From the NCBI GenBank assembly GCA_964575605.1, contig CAZNRN010000002.1, forward strand, positions 62,001-126,000: a stretch of DNA of 64,000 nt, given 5' to 3'. Positions 51,531 to 60,821 of this stretch are shown piece by piece; the first letter of the stretch is position 1; each line of letters opens with the position of its first letter. Origin of the DNA: JAPWJZ01 sp964575605 (GTDB lineage Bacteria > Pseudomonadota > Alphaproteobacteria > Micavibrionales > UBA2020). A program made the position numbers and the translations under genes. A model generated the notes under the pieces. It did no database searches. It worked only from the letters and a program-made list of their open reading frames with translations, and had not been told where the DNA came from.

Positions 51531-52445
51531 TTAGTTGCGGAAAACCGAAATACGATTGCGTCCGGCCTTCTTGGCGTCGTAAATCGCGCTGTCGGCGCGG
51601 CCCATCGGCCCGTCGAGCGTGGTCTCGCCGTCCTTGTACTGGGCGATTCCCACGGAGACCGTAAAGTTGATTTTATGGTCGTGGTAGGTCAGCACGCTCT
51701 CCGCCACCAGTTTCCGTAAGCGCTCGCCGATGACCGCCGCACCCTCGATATCGGTTTCCGGCAGCAGCGCCACGAATTCCTCGCCGCCCCAGCGGCCGAA
51801 GATGTCGACATTCCGTAAAGTATTGGTGCAGAGCGTCGTGAAGCGCTGCAGAACCTTGTCACCCGCCGAATGGCCATAGGTGTCGTTCAGGCGCTTGAAC
51901 TGGTCCAGATCCATCATCAGGATCGACAGCGCGTGATGGTAACGGTTCGAGCGGAGCGCCTCGCGGTCGGCCAGTAGCGTAAACTCGCGGCGGTTGAGCG
52001 CGCCGGTCAGGGGGTCGGTCGCGGCCAGACGCAGCAGTTCTTCTTCGGTCTTCTTGCTTTCCGACACGTCGCGCAGCACGGCAGCGTAATAACGGTGGCC
52101 CTTGTCGCCAACGCGCATGATTTGGGCGGAAGCCACGAATTCATTGCCGTCCTTGCGGCGGCCGTGGATCTGGCGGCTGCGCTGCCCCATGCGGCGGGTG
52201 AGGTCTGGCGTATTGCCGAATTCGTCGACCATCACGTCATGCTGCAGCTGGAAACGTTCGGGCAGCAGGATGTCGAGGCGTTCGCCTATCACTTCCTTGG
52301 CGCCATAGCCGAACATGCGCTCCGCGCCCGTATTAAAGGACACGATGCTGTGAGTGGCGTCGATAATGACGATGGCGTCTTCGGCCAGATCGACGATCTG
52401 GGCGCTGATGGCGGCCATGCGGGCTTTTTTACCGGTCAGGAACAT
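51531..52445 (-). CDS. PAS-GGDEF diguanylate cyclase
   Basis: 304 residues from ATG 52445; a TTG at 52493 would add 16. A PAS domain (LAEDAIVIIDATHSIVSFNTGAERMFGYGAKEVIG) is followed by a PAC segment and a GGDEF domain. DPLTGALNRREF and the active-site GGEEF in RWGGEEFVALLP are intact. It should make cyclic di-GMP from two GTP. There is no membrane segment. The I-site RxxD upstream of GGEEF is not evident. Confidence 0.9.
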   Translation of the reverse strand: MFLTGKKARMAAISAQIVDLAEDAIVIIDATHSIVSFNTGAERMFGYGAKEVIGERLDILLPERFQLQHDVMVDEFGNTPDLTRRMGQRSRQIHGRRKDGNEFVASAQIMRVGDKGHRYYAAVLRDVSESKKTEEELLRLAATDPLTGALNRREFTLLADREALRSNRYHHALSILMMDLDQFKRLNDTYGHSAGDKVLQRFTTLCTNTLRNVDIFGRWGGEEFVALLPETDIEGAAVIGERLRKLVAESVLTYHDHKINFTVSVGIAQYKDGETTLDGPMGRADSAIYDAKKAGRNRISVFRN

Positions 52446-52611
52446 CGGGTGGGCTTCGACCTTTTCAGATTCTTTTGGCCATGTTTTTTGCAACAGTAAC
52501 AGCGTTTTGCCATGCTGCCAACAAGCCTGCGCTTGTCAGAATACCTCTGCGGTGTCTGTAAAGCAAAAAAGGGGCGTGCTAGGATGGCGGCGGCAGTAAA
52601 CGGAGGCGGCA

Positions 52612-53283
52612 ATGACAAAGAAAAAGAAAACCCAGAAAAAACCGGCGGCGAAAACCACGGGCGCCAAATCCGGCGCCGCGAAAAAACAGCCGCCCTCGCT
52701 GAAAGACCGCATCCTCGAAGCGGCGCTGCCCGATGTCGCCTTCGACGGCTGGGACGCAAGCCTCTTCACGCGCGCCGAAAAACGCCTGGGGCTCGAACCC
52801 GGTGCGGCGGAAGAAGCCTTCCCCGACGGCGCGCTCGGCCTCGTGCTGCATTTCTCCGACTGGGCGAACCGCAAGATGCTGGAAAAACTGCCGCCGCAGA
52901 AACTGGAAACCATGCGCGTGCGCGACAAGATCGCGGCGGGCGTCGAGGCGCGCCTTGCCGTGCTGGCGCCGCACAAGCAGGCGGTATCGGCCGCGCTCGC
53001 CTATCTCGCGCCGCCGCCCCGCAACCTTTACCTGCCGCGCCTCGTCTGGCGCACGGCGGATGAGCTGTGGCGCAGGGCAGGGGATACGTCGACCGATTAC
53101 AACCATTACACCAAGCGGATTTTATTGTCCGGCGTGCTGACCTCCACCACGCTCTACTGGCTGAACGACAAATCGGACGGCCACGAAAAAACCAGCGCCT
53201 TCCTGTCCCGCCGCATCGACAACGTGCTGAAGGTCGGCCAGAAACTGGGAGGCATCCTGAAAAAGAAACAGGGGAAGGCGTGA
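52612..53283 (+). CDS. COQ9-family ubiquinone biosynthesis protein
   Basis: 223 residues. A Lys/Ala-rich N-terminus (MTKKKKTQKKPAAK) precedes the COQ9 fold: ILEAALPDVAFDGWD, LFTRAEKRLGL, HFSDWANRKMLEKL and DTSTDYNHYTKRILLSGV. COQ9 binds lipid and helps hydroxylation in the ubiquinone pathway; bacterial homologues are mainly alphaproteobacterial. The next gene overlaps its stop. Confidence 0.9.
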   Translation: MTKKKKTQKKPAAKTTGAKSGAAKKQPPSLKDRILEAALPDVAFDGWDASLFTRAEKRLGLEPGAAEEAFPDGALGLVLHFSDWANRKMLEKLPPQKLETMRVRDKIAAGVEARLAVLAPHKQAVSAALAYLAPPPRNLYLPRLVWRTADELWRRAGDTSTDYNHYTKRILLSGVLTSTTLYWLNDKSDGHEKTSAFLSRRIDNVLKVGQKLGGILKKKQGKA

Positions 53284-53966
53284 GGGCGCGGGCCTCCAGC
53301 ATCCTCGCCATCTTCTCCTGCTTCTGGCTGGCGGGCTTCGCCTGCCTCGAACAGCCGCCTGCGGTGGTCAACGTCTACTTCAACACGCACGAGCCCGTCT
53401 TCGACAACACCCTCAGCAGCGCGGGGCTCGAAAAATTCAAGGTGCCCGGCCAGTACGAGGCCTTTCACGACGGCTTCACCCGCGGCGGCATCCGGGAGGC
53501 AACGGAATTCTCGCCCCAATTCGTCGTCACCTTCGACGTCGTGCGCGACCCGGTGACTGCGAACACCTGCCTCTCCGCCGAAAAAATCGACATCAGCGTC
53601 GATTACAAGCCGAAAATACACATCGCCAGCGAATACAAACCGGGCAGCTGCCGTTACACCGAAATTTCGCGGCACGAAATGCAGCACGTGAATACAGACA
53701 TCCTCGCCTTCGAGGAATTCCTGCCCAAGATGCGCATCGCGGCCGCTGCGGCGGTGCAAAAAATGGGCGTCATCGGCCCCTTACGCGACTATGAAATCAT
53801 GGCCGGTCGCGGCAAGATGCTGGAAGTCGTGGGTAAAACCCTGCAGGCCGAAGCCGACCGGCTTAGGAGCGTGGTGCGCGAAAGGCAGCTGAAAATAGAT
53901 ACACGGCAGGAATACCTGCGCCTCTCCGCCGCCTGCCAGGGCGAACCGATCGTGGGGGGTAACTGA
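53280..53966 (+). CDS. Exported HExxH protein, tandem paralogue 1
   Basis: 228 residues from GTG 53280, which overlaps the COQ9 stop (GTGA) and has GGGGAAGG upstream. A signal-like N-terminus (ASSILAIFSCFWLAGFAC) suggests export. The core is SEYKPGSCRYTEISRHEMQHVNTD, with HEMQH at 132-136. Cys97, Cys124 and a late Cys (SAACQGEP) match the two paralogues downstream, so disulphides are likely. It is a putative zinc peptidase, possibly DUF922-like, but no named family is certain. Confidence 0.7.
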   Translation: MRARASSILAIFSCFWLAGFACLEQPPAVVNVYFNTHEPVFDNTLSSAGLEKFKVPGQYEAFHDGFTRGGIREATEFSPQFVVTFDVVRDPVTANTCLSAEKIDISVDYKPKIHIASEYKPGSCRYTEISRHEMQHVNTDILAFEEFLPKMRIAAAAAVQKMGVIGPLRDYEIMAGRGKMLEVVGKTLQAEADRLRSVVRERQLKIDTRQEYLRLSAACQGEPIVGGN

Positions 53967-54628
53967 TGCTGGCGATGGCGCTGAAGGGCCCTGTGACCGC
54001 GCTGGTGCTGGCCGCTTTCGGCAGCTGCGACGCCGTGCCGCCGCCCGAGGTCGATTTCCAGTTCACGATGCAGCAGCCTGTCTTTAGCCGCGAACGAACC
54101 TCTCGGGACTTGCAGCAGATCCGTGGAGAAACGGGCCGTACGGGGCATGTCGGCGGCCTGACGCGCAATGAGGTATCCCGCGACATCACCATGGCAACGG
54201 TAGAAAAAGAACGGATGCTGGGGGGCACCTGCGTCTGGCCTGCGCGCGTTGTCATCAAGGTGGAGCTGCGGCCGACCGTGTGGGTGGCCTCGGAATACGT
54301 CGATGGCTCCTGCCGTTACAACATCGCCTACGTGCATGAACTGACGCATGTCAAAATCGCGCGCGATACGCTGGCCGAATTCATGCCGGGCATCGAACAA
54401 CTGGCGCGCGCGGCCGTCGCGTCGCTGGGCGTGCAAGGCCCCCTGCCGGCCGGCGGCGCCAAGGCCGCGCAGGAGGCCATGCTGGCAACTGTCAACGGCG
54501 CGGTTACCGAGGCGCTGGACCGCGTCAATATGGTGCTGGAACAACGGCAGGGCGTTATCGACACGCCCGAGGCCTACGAGGCGCAGTCACGTGCCTGTGG
54601 CAGCGAACCGCTGTGGGGCAGGCGCTGA
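53966..54628 (+). CDS. Exported HExxH protein, tandem paralogue 2
   Basis: 220 residues; the ATG shares one base with the previous stop (TGATG) and follows GGGGGGT. The signal-like start (GPVTALVLAAFGSCDA) could be lipoprotein-type. The core is ASEYVDGSCRYNIAYVHELTHVKIARDTLAEF, with HELTH at 124-128, and the conserved Cys at 89, 116 and near the C-terminus. It shares the VGGL, WPARVV and GSCRY blocks with its neighbours. Function unknown; a periplasmic metallopeptidase is the best guess. Confidence 0.7.
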   Translation: MLAMALKGPVTALVLAAFGSCDAVPPPEVDFQFTMQQPVFSRERTSRDLQQIRGETGRTGHVGGLTRNEVSRDITMATVEKERMLGGTCVWPARVVIKVELRPTVWVASEYVDGSCRYNIAYVHELTHVKIARDTLAEFMPGIEQLARAAVASLGVQGPLPAGGAKAAQEAMLATVNGAVTEALDRVNMVLEQRQGVIDTPEAYEAQSRACGSEPLWGRR

Positions 54629-54629
54629 T

Positions 54630-55289
54630 ATGGTGATGTCTTTCCTTCAGGCGCCGGCGGCGGCCGCCTATATCCTGGCTGCCGCACATGGCTGCAGCGC
54701 GCCGCAGCCGCAGCTGGATTTTGATTTCAATGTCAAAAAGACCGCTTACGTGTACACCGTTTCGGCCGAAGGGCTGCTGCGGCTGAAACTGAAATCCGGT
54801 CCCATGGGCCATGCAGGTAAAATGAGCGGCCTGACGGAAAATGTTTTCACGCGTAACCTTGCCATACATGGCAAGGAAACCAAACGTCCCGACGGCTGGT
54901 CCTGCTTCGCACCGACGCGGGTGGTCGCGAAAATGGAACTCAAGCCGACGGTTTATATATCGTCGGCTTACCGCGCGGGCAGCTGCCGCTACCGTGTCAC
55001 GCGCGCGCATGAACTGGAGCATGTTAAGATCGCGACGGATACGCTGGAGGAATATGCCCCCGTTATCCTGTCGCGCCTGCGCAAGGCCGTCGCGGCTGCC
55101 GGTGTGGCGGGGCCGACCACGCCCGAACAGCTGAAACGCCGCCGCCAGCGTATCGTGAAATCCATCAATAGCGCCTATGAAAGCGTAACTGCGGAAATGG
55201 AACGCAAGGTCGCGCTCCGGCAGGCGCGTATCGACACCGAAGACGAATACCGGCGCATCGCGGGGCTTTGCCCCGGCGAGGGTTATTGA
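54630..55289 (+). CDS. Exported HExxH protein, tandem paralogue 3
   Basis: 219 residues from ATG 54630, one base after the previous stop. The N-terminus (PAAAAYILAAAHGC) is signal-like. The core is SSAYRAGSCRYRVTRAHELEHVKIATDTLEEY, with HELEH at 127-131, and the three conserved Cys. The conserved D-T-L-x-E after the motif may supply the third zinc ligand. Three tandem copies in one operon with COQ9 suggest an expanding family with a shared job. Confidence 0.7.
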   Translation: MVMSFLQAPAAAAYILAAAHGCSAPQPQLDFDFNVKKTAYVYTVSAEGLLRLKLKSGPMGHAGKMSGLTENVFTRNLAIHGKETKRPDGWSCFAPTRVVAKMELKPTVYISSAYRAGSCRYRVTRAHELEHVKIATDTLEEYAPVILSRLRKAVAAAGVAGPTTPEQLKRRRQRIVKSINSAYESVTAEMERKVALRQARIDTEDEYRRIAGLCPGEGY

Positions 55290-55296
55290 GGGCTTG

Positions 55297-56016
55297 TCAG
55301 GGCAGGTTCAGTTCGGTCTTGCCGATCATGCCCGCGCGGGCGGCGGCCATGCCTTCGCGCACATATTGTTTCCAATAGGCCAGCGGCGTGCCCTCGGCCA
55401 GCATCGACGACCATTCGGCCAGCGCGGCCTCGGTCTTCCCCTGTTGCGCCATGCGCAGGGCCAGATAAAACCTTGCAAACGGCTCGTTCGCCTGCAGTGT
55501 CAGCACGAACTCGAAAGTGCCCGCTGCGTCGTCGCCGACGATGCCCTTGTTGGCCTTCACCTGTGCGCGGCCCAGCTGGCGCGCGTAGAGGCGCAGGAAG
55601 GCGTCGTTGGTGCGTGCGCCGACGGCGACTGCGCGTGTGTAGAACTTCACGGCCTCGTCATACTGGTGCAGCTGCATATAGGTGGTGCCCAGTTTTATCA
55701 GCGCGCCGATATCGTCGGGGTTTTGCTCCAGCAGCGTGCGCAACGGGCGTTCGCGGAACAGCGCCGTCTGGCGCTCGACCAGGCCTGCCGGGTCTTCCAG
55801 CACGGCGGGGCGGCCGGGCAGGTCGGGCGATCCGACGACGAAATAAAGCAGCAGCGCGGCGCAGGGGACGGTCACGGCGACGCCTGTCGCAAGGCGCCTG
55901 TCGGTATCGTCGGCTGCGGCCTCGCCCTGTTTGCGGCCGAAACCCAGCAGCGGCGCGCAGGCCTTCAGCGACACGCAGGCCGCCAGCACACCCATGACGA
56001 TATAAAGGTGCCACAT
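55297..56016 (-). CDS. ccmI: Cytochrome c biogenesis protein CcmI
   Basis: 239 residues from ATG 56016. An N-terminal transmembrane helix (WHLYIVMGVLAACVSLKA), a second helix near 65-80 and a TPR-like C-terminal domain (ALIKLGTTYMQLHQYDEAVKFYTRAVAVG) fit CcmI. It delivers apocytochrome c to the CcmFH heme ligation complex. It is the last gene of the ccm operon. Confidence 0.88.
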   Translation of the reverse strand: MWHLYIVMGVLAACVSLKACAPLLGFGRKQGEAAADDTDRRLATGVAVTVPCAALLLYFVVGSPDLPGRPAVLEDPAGLVERQTALFRERPLRTLLEQNPDDIGALIKLGTTYMQLHQYDEAVKFYTRAVAVGARTNDAFLRLYARQLGRAQVKANKGIVGDDAAGTFEFVLTLQANEPFARFYLALRMAQQGKTEAALAEWSSMLAEGTPLAYWKQYVREGMAAARAGMIGKTELNLP

Positions 56017-56017
56017 G

Positions 56018-56410
56018 TCAGGCCCCCTTTCCGGCGCGGCGGATAAAGGCAAAGGCGGCACCCGCGCCCAGCAGCAACACCAGCAGCGGCGCGGCCCACA
56101 GCAACCCTGTTTCCGCTTTCAGCGGCGGCGTCATCATCACGTAATCGCCATAGCGCTCGCGCAGGTAAGCCTCGATTGCGGCGTCGCTTTCGCCCGCCGA
56201 CAGCCTTTCGCGCACCAGCTTGCGGAGGTCCGCGGCCAGCGGTGCCTGCGATTCATCCACGGCCTCGCCCTGGCAGACCAGGCAGCGCAGGTTGTGCGTG
56301 ATGCTGCGCGCGCGCGCCTCGAGCGCCGGGTCGCCCAGCACTTCGTCGGGCTCCACCGCGAATACGGGCGAGGTTAGCAGCAGGAAAAGGATGATGAAGC
56401 CATACCTCAT
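56018..56410 (-). CDS. ccmH: Cytochrome c biogenesis protein CcmH
   Basis: 130 residues. A signal peptide (FIILFLLLTSPVFA), the redox motif LRCLVCQGE (CxxC) and a C-terminal transmembrane helix (LWAAPLLVLLLGAGAAFAF) are diagnostic. CcmH reduces the apocytochrome cysteines for heme attachment. It overlaps ccmG by four bases. Confidence 0.95.
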   Translation of the reverse strand: MRYGFIILFLLLTSPVFAVEPDEVLGDPALEARARSITHNLRCLVCQGEAVDESQAPLAADLRKLVRERLSAGESDAAIEAYLRERYGDYVMMTPPLKAETGLLWAAPLLVLLLGAGAAFAFIRRAGKGA

Positions 56411-56937
56411 TTCTTCATTCCTTCCAGCACGGGTTTCAGCGTCTTCTCGTAGTCTTCCATCGACATGGCGCCGACGTGTTTATAGCGGATCGTGCCGTCG
56501 GTCGCGATGAAATAGGTTTCCGGCACCCCGTAAACGCCCCAGTCGATCGCGGCGCGGCCCTGTTCGTCCAGCACCACGGCGACAAAGGGGTTGCCGTGTT
56601 TTTCAAGCCAGGCCTCGATATTGCGGGCGCTGTCCTTGTAGCCGATGCCGACGACGGTCACGCCGTCCTTCTGCATTTGCAGCAGAGTGCCCTGTTCGCT
56701 GGCGCAGGTAACGCACCATGAGGCAAAAATATTGACCGCAAGGGGCGCGTCCTTCGCCGCGGCGCGCAGCTCTTTCACCTTTTCGCTGCCGGGCAGGCCG
56801 TCGAGCGACGGCGCCTGCTTGCCAATAAGCGCCGAGGGCAGGATGGCGGGGTCGTGGCCTTTCAGCAGCGCAACAGCAAAGAGGACTGCCAGCAGTGCAA
56901 AGCCGAGAAGGGGCACCAGTGCGGGCTTATTCTTCAT
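56407..56937 (-). CDS. ccmG: Thiol:disulfide interchange protein CcmG/DsbE
   Basis: 176 residues. One N-terminal membrane anchor and a thioredoxin fold with active site WCVTC, a CxTC form also seen in other CcmG proteins, and GVYGVPETYFI carrying the cis-Pro. It supplies reducing power to CcmH and apocytochrome c. It overlaps ccmF by 11 bases. Confidence 0.93.
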   Translation of the reverse strand: MKNKPALVPLLGFALLAVLFAVALLKGHDPAILPSALIGKQAPSLDGLPGSEKVKELRAAAKDAPLAVNIFASWCVTCASEQGTLLQMQKDGVTVVGIGYKDSARNIEAWLEKHGNPFVAVVLDEQGRAAIDWGVYGVPETYFIATDGTIRYKHVGAMSMEDYEKTLKPVLEGMKK

Positions 56938-58843
56938 GCAGCTTCTTCCTCCGCAGCAGCGCCAGCAGGCCGCCCAGCGCGATCAGGATGGCGCCCGCGG
57001 GCAGCAGCAGGATGAAGGGGTGGTAGTAAAACCGCACGACGCGCCTGAGCGGGTTTTTCGCGTCGGCGTCGCCCAGTGCGGCATAGATGATGCCAAGCCC
57101 GTCGCGGAGCAACGCGGTTTCGCCCATCATGCGCTGTGCGCCCGGGTACCAGCGCTTTTCCGGCCAGAGCGTGCCGATGGCATTGCCGTCAAAGGCGACG
57201 TTGAGCGAGGCGCGGTCATAGTCGTAGTTTTTGCCCAGCCCCGCCTCGACGACGCGGAAGGTGATGTCGTAGCCCGCGAAGCTCAGCGCCTGCTGCGGCT
57301 GCATCCACAATATTTCCTCGGATTTCCAGGTGGTGGCGAGCGTTGCGCCGGCCAGCACCAGCGCAAAGCCGATGTGCGCGGCGGCCATGCCGTAAAAGCT
57401 TGCGGGCAGGCGCAGGTGTTTCAGGTTATGTGTACGTCCCAAAACATCCCTCACTGTGGCGATGGCGATGCAGGCTGCAGCGAAAATCAGCCCGCTTGCG
57501 GCGGGGCGCGCGACGCCGTCAATCGCCATGGGCACGGCCGCGAGCGCGAGCGCCATTAACACAGGCAGCAGCAGCTTTTTAAGGGCGGGCACTAATTGCG
57601 CCTCGCGCCACGCCAGGCCCGGGCCCGCGCCCATCAGCACGGCAAAGGGCAGCAGCAGCGGCGTCAGGCTCATCGTGTAATAGGGCGGCCCCACCGTCAC
57701 CATGCCAAGGTCGAGCGCCGAGAGGATAATCGGATAAATCGTGCCCGTGAAAACGGTGGCGAGGATGGTAAAGAGGAAAACGTTGTTGAGCAGCAGCGCA
57801 CTTTCGCGGCTCACCGGGCGAAAGCTGCCCGCAATTTTCAGGTAAGGCGCGCGGAAGGCATACAAAAGCAGCGCGCCGCCCGTCATCAGCCCCAGCAGGA
57901 CGAGGATGAAGATGCCGCGCTTGGGGTCGCTCGCGAAGGCATGCACCGAGGTCAGCACGCCCGAGCGAACGAGGAAGGTGCCTGTCAGCGACAGCGAAAA
58001 AGCGAGGATGGACAAGAACACGGTCCAGCCGCGCAGGGCCCCGCGCTTTTCAAGCACGGCGACGGAATGCAGCAGCGCGGTGCCCGCCAGCCAGGGCAGC
58101 AGCGAAGCGTTTTCGACCGGATCCCAGAACCAGAAGCCGCCCCAACCAAGCTCGTAATATGCCCAGAAACTGCCAAGCGCTATGCCGCAGGTCAGGAATA
58201 CCCAAGCCACCATCGCATAGGGCCGCAGCAGCGAAGCCCAGCGGCTGTCGGCCTTTTTTTCGAGCAGCGCTGCGGCCGCAAGGCAGAAGGAAACCGCAAA
58301 GCCCACATAGCCCATGTATAAAATGGGCGGATGGATCGCGAGTAAAATGTCCTGCAGCACGGGGTTCAGGTCGAAGCCTTCGCGCGCAGGCGGGTCGAGG
58401 CGCAGGAAGGGGCTGGAGGCGAAAAGGATATAGGCGCAGAACCCGGCCTGCAAAAGCCCCGCGACACCGACCGCACGCGCTTGCAGCGCCAGCGGCATGC
58501 TTTGCTGCCGGGCGAGGCGCGCCGTCCAGAACGCCAGGATCAGCGCCCAGAGCAGCATTGAGCCCTCATGGTTGCCCCAGACCGCCGCGATTTTATAGAT
58601 CGCGGGCTTCATGGTGTGGCTATTTTCAACGACCGCCTTGACCGAAAAATCGGACAGCGCATAGGCATGCACTACTGCGAAAAAAGCGATGGCCACAAGG
58701 CCTGACACGGAAATCGCTGCTGATTTTGCAAAGCGCATCCAGCCCGCGCGGCCCAGCTGTGCCCCCGCAATCGGCACCGCCGCCATCGCCAGCGACAGCA
58801 GCAGGGCGAAGACGAGCGCGAAATGGCCGAGCTCGATGATCAC
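56927..58843 (-). CDS. ccmF: Cytochrome c heme lyase subunit CcmF
   Basis: 638 residues with about 15 transmembrane helices. The tryptophan-rich WGGFWFWDPVENASLLPWL segment and the VWGNHEGSMLLW motif are diagnostic. CcmF with CcmH attaches heme to apocytochrome c in the inner membrane. It overlaps ccmE and ccmG. Confidence 0.96.
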   Translation of the reverse strand: MIIELGHFALVFALLLSLAMAAVPIAGAQLGRAGWMRFAKSAAISVSGLVAIAFFAVVHAYALSDFSVKAVVENSHTMKPAIYKIAAVWGNHEGSMLLWALILAFWTARLARQQSMPLALQARAVGVAGLLQAGFCAYILFASSPFLRLDPPAREGFDLNPVLQDILLAIHPPILYMGYVGFAVSFCLAAAALLEKKADSRWASLLRPYAMVAWVFLTCGIALGSFWAYYELGWGGFWFWDPVENASLLPWLAGTALLHSVAVLEKRGALRGWTVFLSILAFSLSLTGTFLVRSGVLTSVHAFASDPKRGIFILVLLGLMTGGALLLYAFRAPYLKIAGSFRPVSRESALLLNNVFLFTILATVFTGTIYPIILSALDLGMVTVGPPYYTMSLTPLLLPFAVLMGAGPGLAWREAQLVPALKKLLLPVLMALALAAVPMAIDGVARPAASGLIFAAACIAIATVRDVLGRTHNLKHLRLPASFYGMAAAHIGFALVLAGATLATTWKSEEILWMQPQQALSFAGYDITFRVVEAGLGKNYDYDRASLNVAFDGNAIGTLWPEKRWYPGAQRMMGETALLRDGLGIIYAALGDADAKNPLRRVVRFYYHPFILLLPAGAILIALGGLLALLRRKKLHEE

Positions 58844-59328
58844 TTGTTTTTCCCCGCCTCTTCCGCGGCTTTTTCCATGGCGTCAAAGCCGTCGTAATAT
58901 TCCTGCGGCATCGCCTTTCTGATTTCCGGTGGCGTGTATTTTTCGTCGTGTTTCGCCACCAGATTGGTCGCGTAGAAAATCCCGCGGTCGTCGAAGGAGC
59001 CGTGCGCCACGACGCCCTGCCCCTCGCGGAACAGGTCGGGCAGGATGCCGGTGTATTCGACGCGGATATCGGCCTTTGTGTCGGTGATGGCGAAGTAATG
59101 CGCGGTGCCGTTCGACGAATAGGTGCCCTTGCGCACCATGCCGCCGACGCGCAGTTCGGCGCCCGCGTCGACGCGCGGATCTTTCTTGACCTTCATCGCG
59201 TGGATTTCACGGGGCGTGTAAAAATACGAAACGTTGCCGCGCAGGGCATAAAGCGATATCCCCGCCGCCACGCCAAGGCAGGCCAGCACGAGGATGATGA
59301 ACGAGAGTCTCCGTTGCGCGCGCGTCAT
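58840..59328 (-). CDS. ccmE: Heme chaperone CcmE
   Basis: 162 residues from ATG 59328, which overlaps the ccmD stop (ATGA). An N-terminal anchor (LSFIILVLACLGVAAGISLYAL) precedes an OB-fold domain with VGGMVRKGTY and the heme-binding VAKHDEKYTPPE, whose His is intact. CcmE carries heme to CcmF in the periplasm. The C-terminal tail is charged and long. Confidence 0.95.
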   Translation of the reverse strand: MTRAQRRLSFIILVLACLGVAAGISLYALRGNVSYFYTPREIHAMKVKKDPRVDAGAELRVGGMVRKGTYSSNGTAHYFAITDTKADIRVEYTGILPDLFREGQGVVAHGSFDDRGIFYATNLVAKHDEKYTPPEIRKAMPQEYYDGFDAMEKAAEEAGKNK

Positions 59329-59432
59329 AGTTTTTTCGCCTTCTGCCATTTCACAAGGCTGGTTACCAGCATCAATCCCAGCACGGCGAAGGTGACGGCG
59401 TAGGAGGCCGCGATGTATTCGAAATGCGTCAT
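59325..59432 (-). CDS. ccmD: Heme exporter protein CcmD (small)
   Basis: 35 residues: an aromatic start (MTHFEYIAAS), one transmembrane helix (YAVTFAVLGLMLVTS) and a basic tail (KWQKAKKL). Its ATG overlaps the ccmC stop and its stop overlaps the ccmE start. CcmD stabilises the CcmABC-CcmE complex. The size and position are exact for the family. Confidence 0.9.
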   Translation of the reverse strand: MTHFEYIAASYAVTFAVLGLMLVTSLVKWQKAKKL

Positions 59433-60151
59433 GCCGCCCTCCGCGCCTTGCGCTCGTAAACCTCAGCCTTCAGCCGCAGGCAGGCCAGCGCGACAAAGAA
59501 CGCCTTGAAGAACAGCGCCATCAAAAGCAGCGGCACCAGCATCGATCTATCGATGGCGGGCCCGTCCATGCGGATGAGGCTGGCCGGTTGGTGCAGCGTG
59601 TTCCACCAGTCGACAGAAAATTTAATGATCGGGATATTGATAACACCCAGCAGCACCAGCCCCGCGCCGGCGTCCAGCCCCTTTTGCTCGTCATCGAACG
59701 CGCCCTGCAGCGCCATGTATCCCGCATACAGGAACAGCAGTATCAGCATGGAGGTCAGCCGCGCATCCCATGCCCACCACGTCCCCCACATCGGCCGCCC
59801 CCAGAGCGAGCCGGTGACAAGGCAGATAAAGGTGAAACCCGCGCCAAGCGGCGCCGCCGCCTTCACGTATAATTCCGCCAGCACATGTTTCCACACAAGG
59901 CCGACAAGCGCCGCCGCCGCCATGGTGCAATAGACGAACAATCCCATCCATGCGGCGGGCACATGCACATACATGATGCGCACGGTTTCTTTTTGCTGGT
60001 AATCCGGCGGCGAGGCGTAGAGCGCATAGTAAAGCCCCGCCGCCAGCGACAGCACCGCAATCACGGCCGCGACAGGGATAATTTTATCGGCGAGCGACAG
60101 GAAGCGCCCGGGATTGGCAAAACGCCCTATGGAAGAACCTGCGGTATTCAC
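59429..60151 (-). CDS. ccmC: Heme exporter protein CcmC
   Basis: 240 residues with six transmembrane helices. The tryptophan-rich motif WGRPMWGTWWAWDARLTS and the VHVPAAWMG segment with the heme-ligand His are present. CcmC loads heme onto CcmE. It follows ccmB with a one-base gap. Confidence 0.96.
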   Translation of the reverse strand: MNTAGSSIGRFANPGRFLSLADKIIPVAAVIAVLSLAAGLYYALYASPPDYQQKETVRIMYVHVPAAWMGLFVYCTMAAAALVGLVWKHVLAELYVKAAAPLGAGFTFICLVTGSLWGRPMWGTWWAWDARLTSMLILLFLYAGYMALQGAFDDEQKGLDAGAGLVLLGVINIPIIKFSVDWWNTLHQPASLIRMDGPAIDRSMLVPLLLMALFFKAFFVALACLRLKAEVYERKARRAA

Positions 60152-60152
60152 G

Positions 60153-60821
60153 TCATGACCTCAAATGCAGCGCCAGGAAAGCGGCGGCCGCGAAAGGCGC
60201 AAGGGGGGCCGCGGCCACCACCATCGCCAGTTGGAGCAAAAGATAGGGGGTTACAGGCATTCCCGCAAGGGCGGCGGCGCCCGCCATAACGCCGAAAACC
60301 AGCATCGGCGTGAACAACGGCAGCACAATCACGGCCAGCAGCAGCCCAGACCGGCGGCTGCCCAGCGACAGCGCAGCACCCGCGCCCCCCAGCAGGCTTA
60401 TATATAAGGTACCCAGCAGCAGCGATACCGCCAGCACCAGCGCGGCATGAAGGCTCAAATCCAGCAGCAGCGCCGCGACCAGGCTGCCCAGCACAATGGG
60501 CAATCCCGATACCAGCCAGTGTGACGCCATTTTCGACGCAGCCAGTACGCGCGGCGATAAAGGCGACAGCATCAGGAGGTCGAACGTCCCGTCGTCATAG
60601 TCGCGCGCATAAACCGTTTCGAGCGAGAGCAACGCTGACAACAGCGCCGCGACCCAGATAACCCCCGGTGCTATTTTTCTCAAAACGGCAGCATCCGATC
60701 CTGCGGCGAAGGGAAACAGGCAGACCACGACCGCAAAAAACGCCAGCGCCGCAAAGGCGTCCGGCCCGCGCCCCATCAAAAGCCTTACGTCACGGGCAAT
60801 AATGGCGCCACAACCGCTCAT
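60153..60821 (-). CDS. ccmB: Heme exporter protein CcmB
   Basis: 222 residues, six transmembrane helices. VFFAVVVCLFPFA-like start, then GVIWVAALLSALLSLE and FDLLMLSPLSPRVLAASKM, the CcmB signature. It is the membrane part of the CcmAB ABC complex that releases holo-CcmE. It overlaps ccmA by four bases. Confidence 0.94.
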   Translation of the reverse strand: MSGCGAIIARDVRLLMGRGPDAFAALAFFAVVVCLFPFAAGSDAAVLRKIAPGVIWVAALLSALLSLETVYARDYDDGTFDLLMLSPLSPRVLAASKMASHWLVSGLPIVLGSLVAALLLDLSLHAALVLAVSLLLGTLYISLLGGAGAALSLGSRRSGLLLAVIVLPLFTPMLVFGVMAGAAALAGMPVTPYLLLQLAMVVAAAPLAPFAAAAFLALHLRS

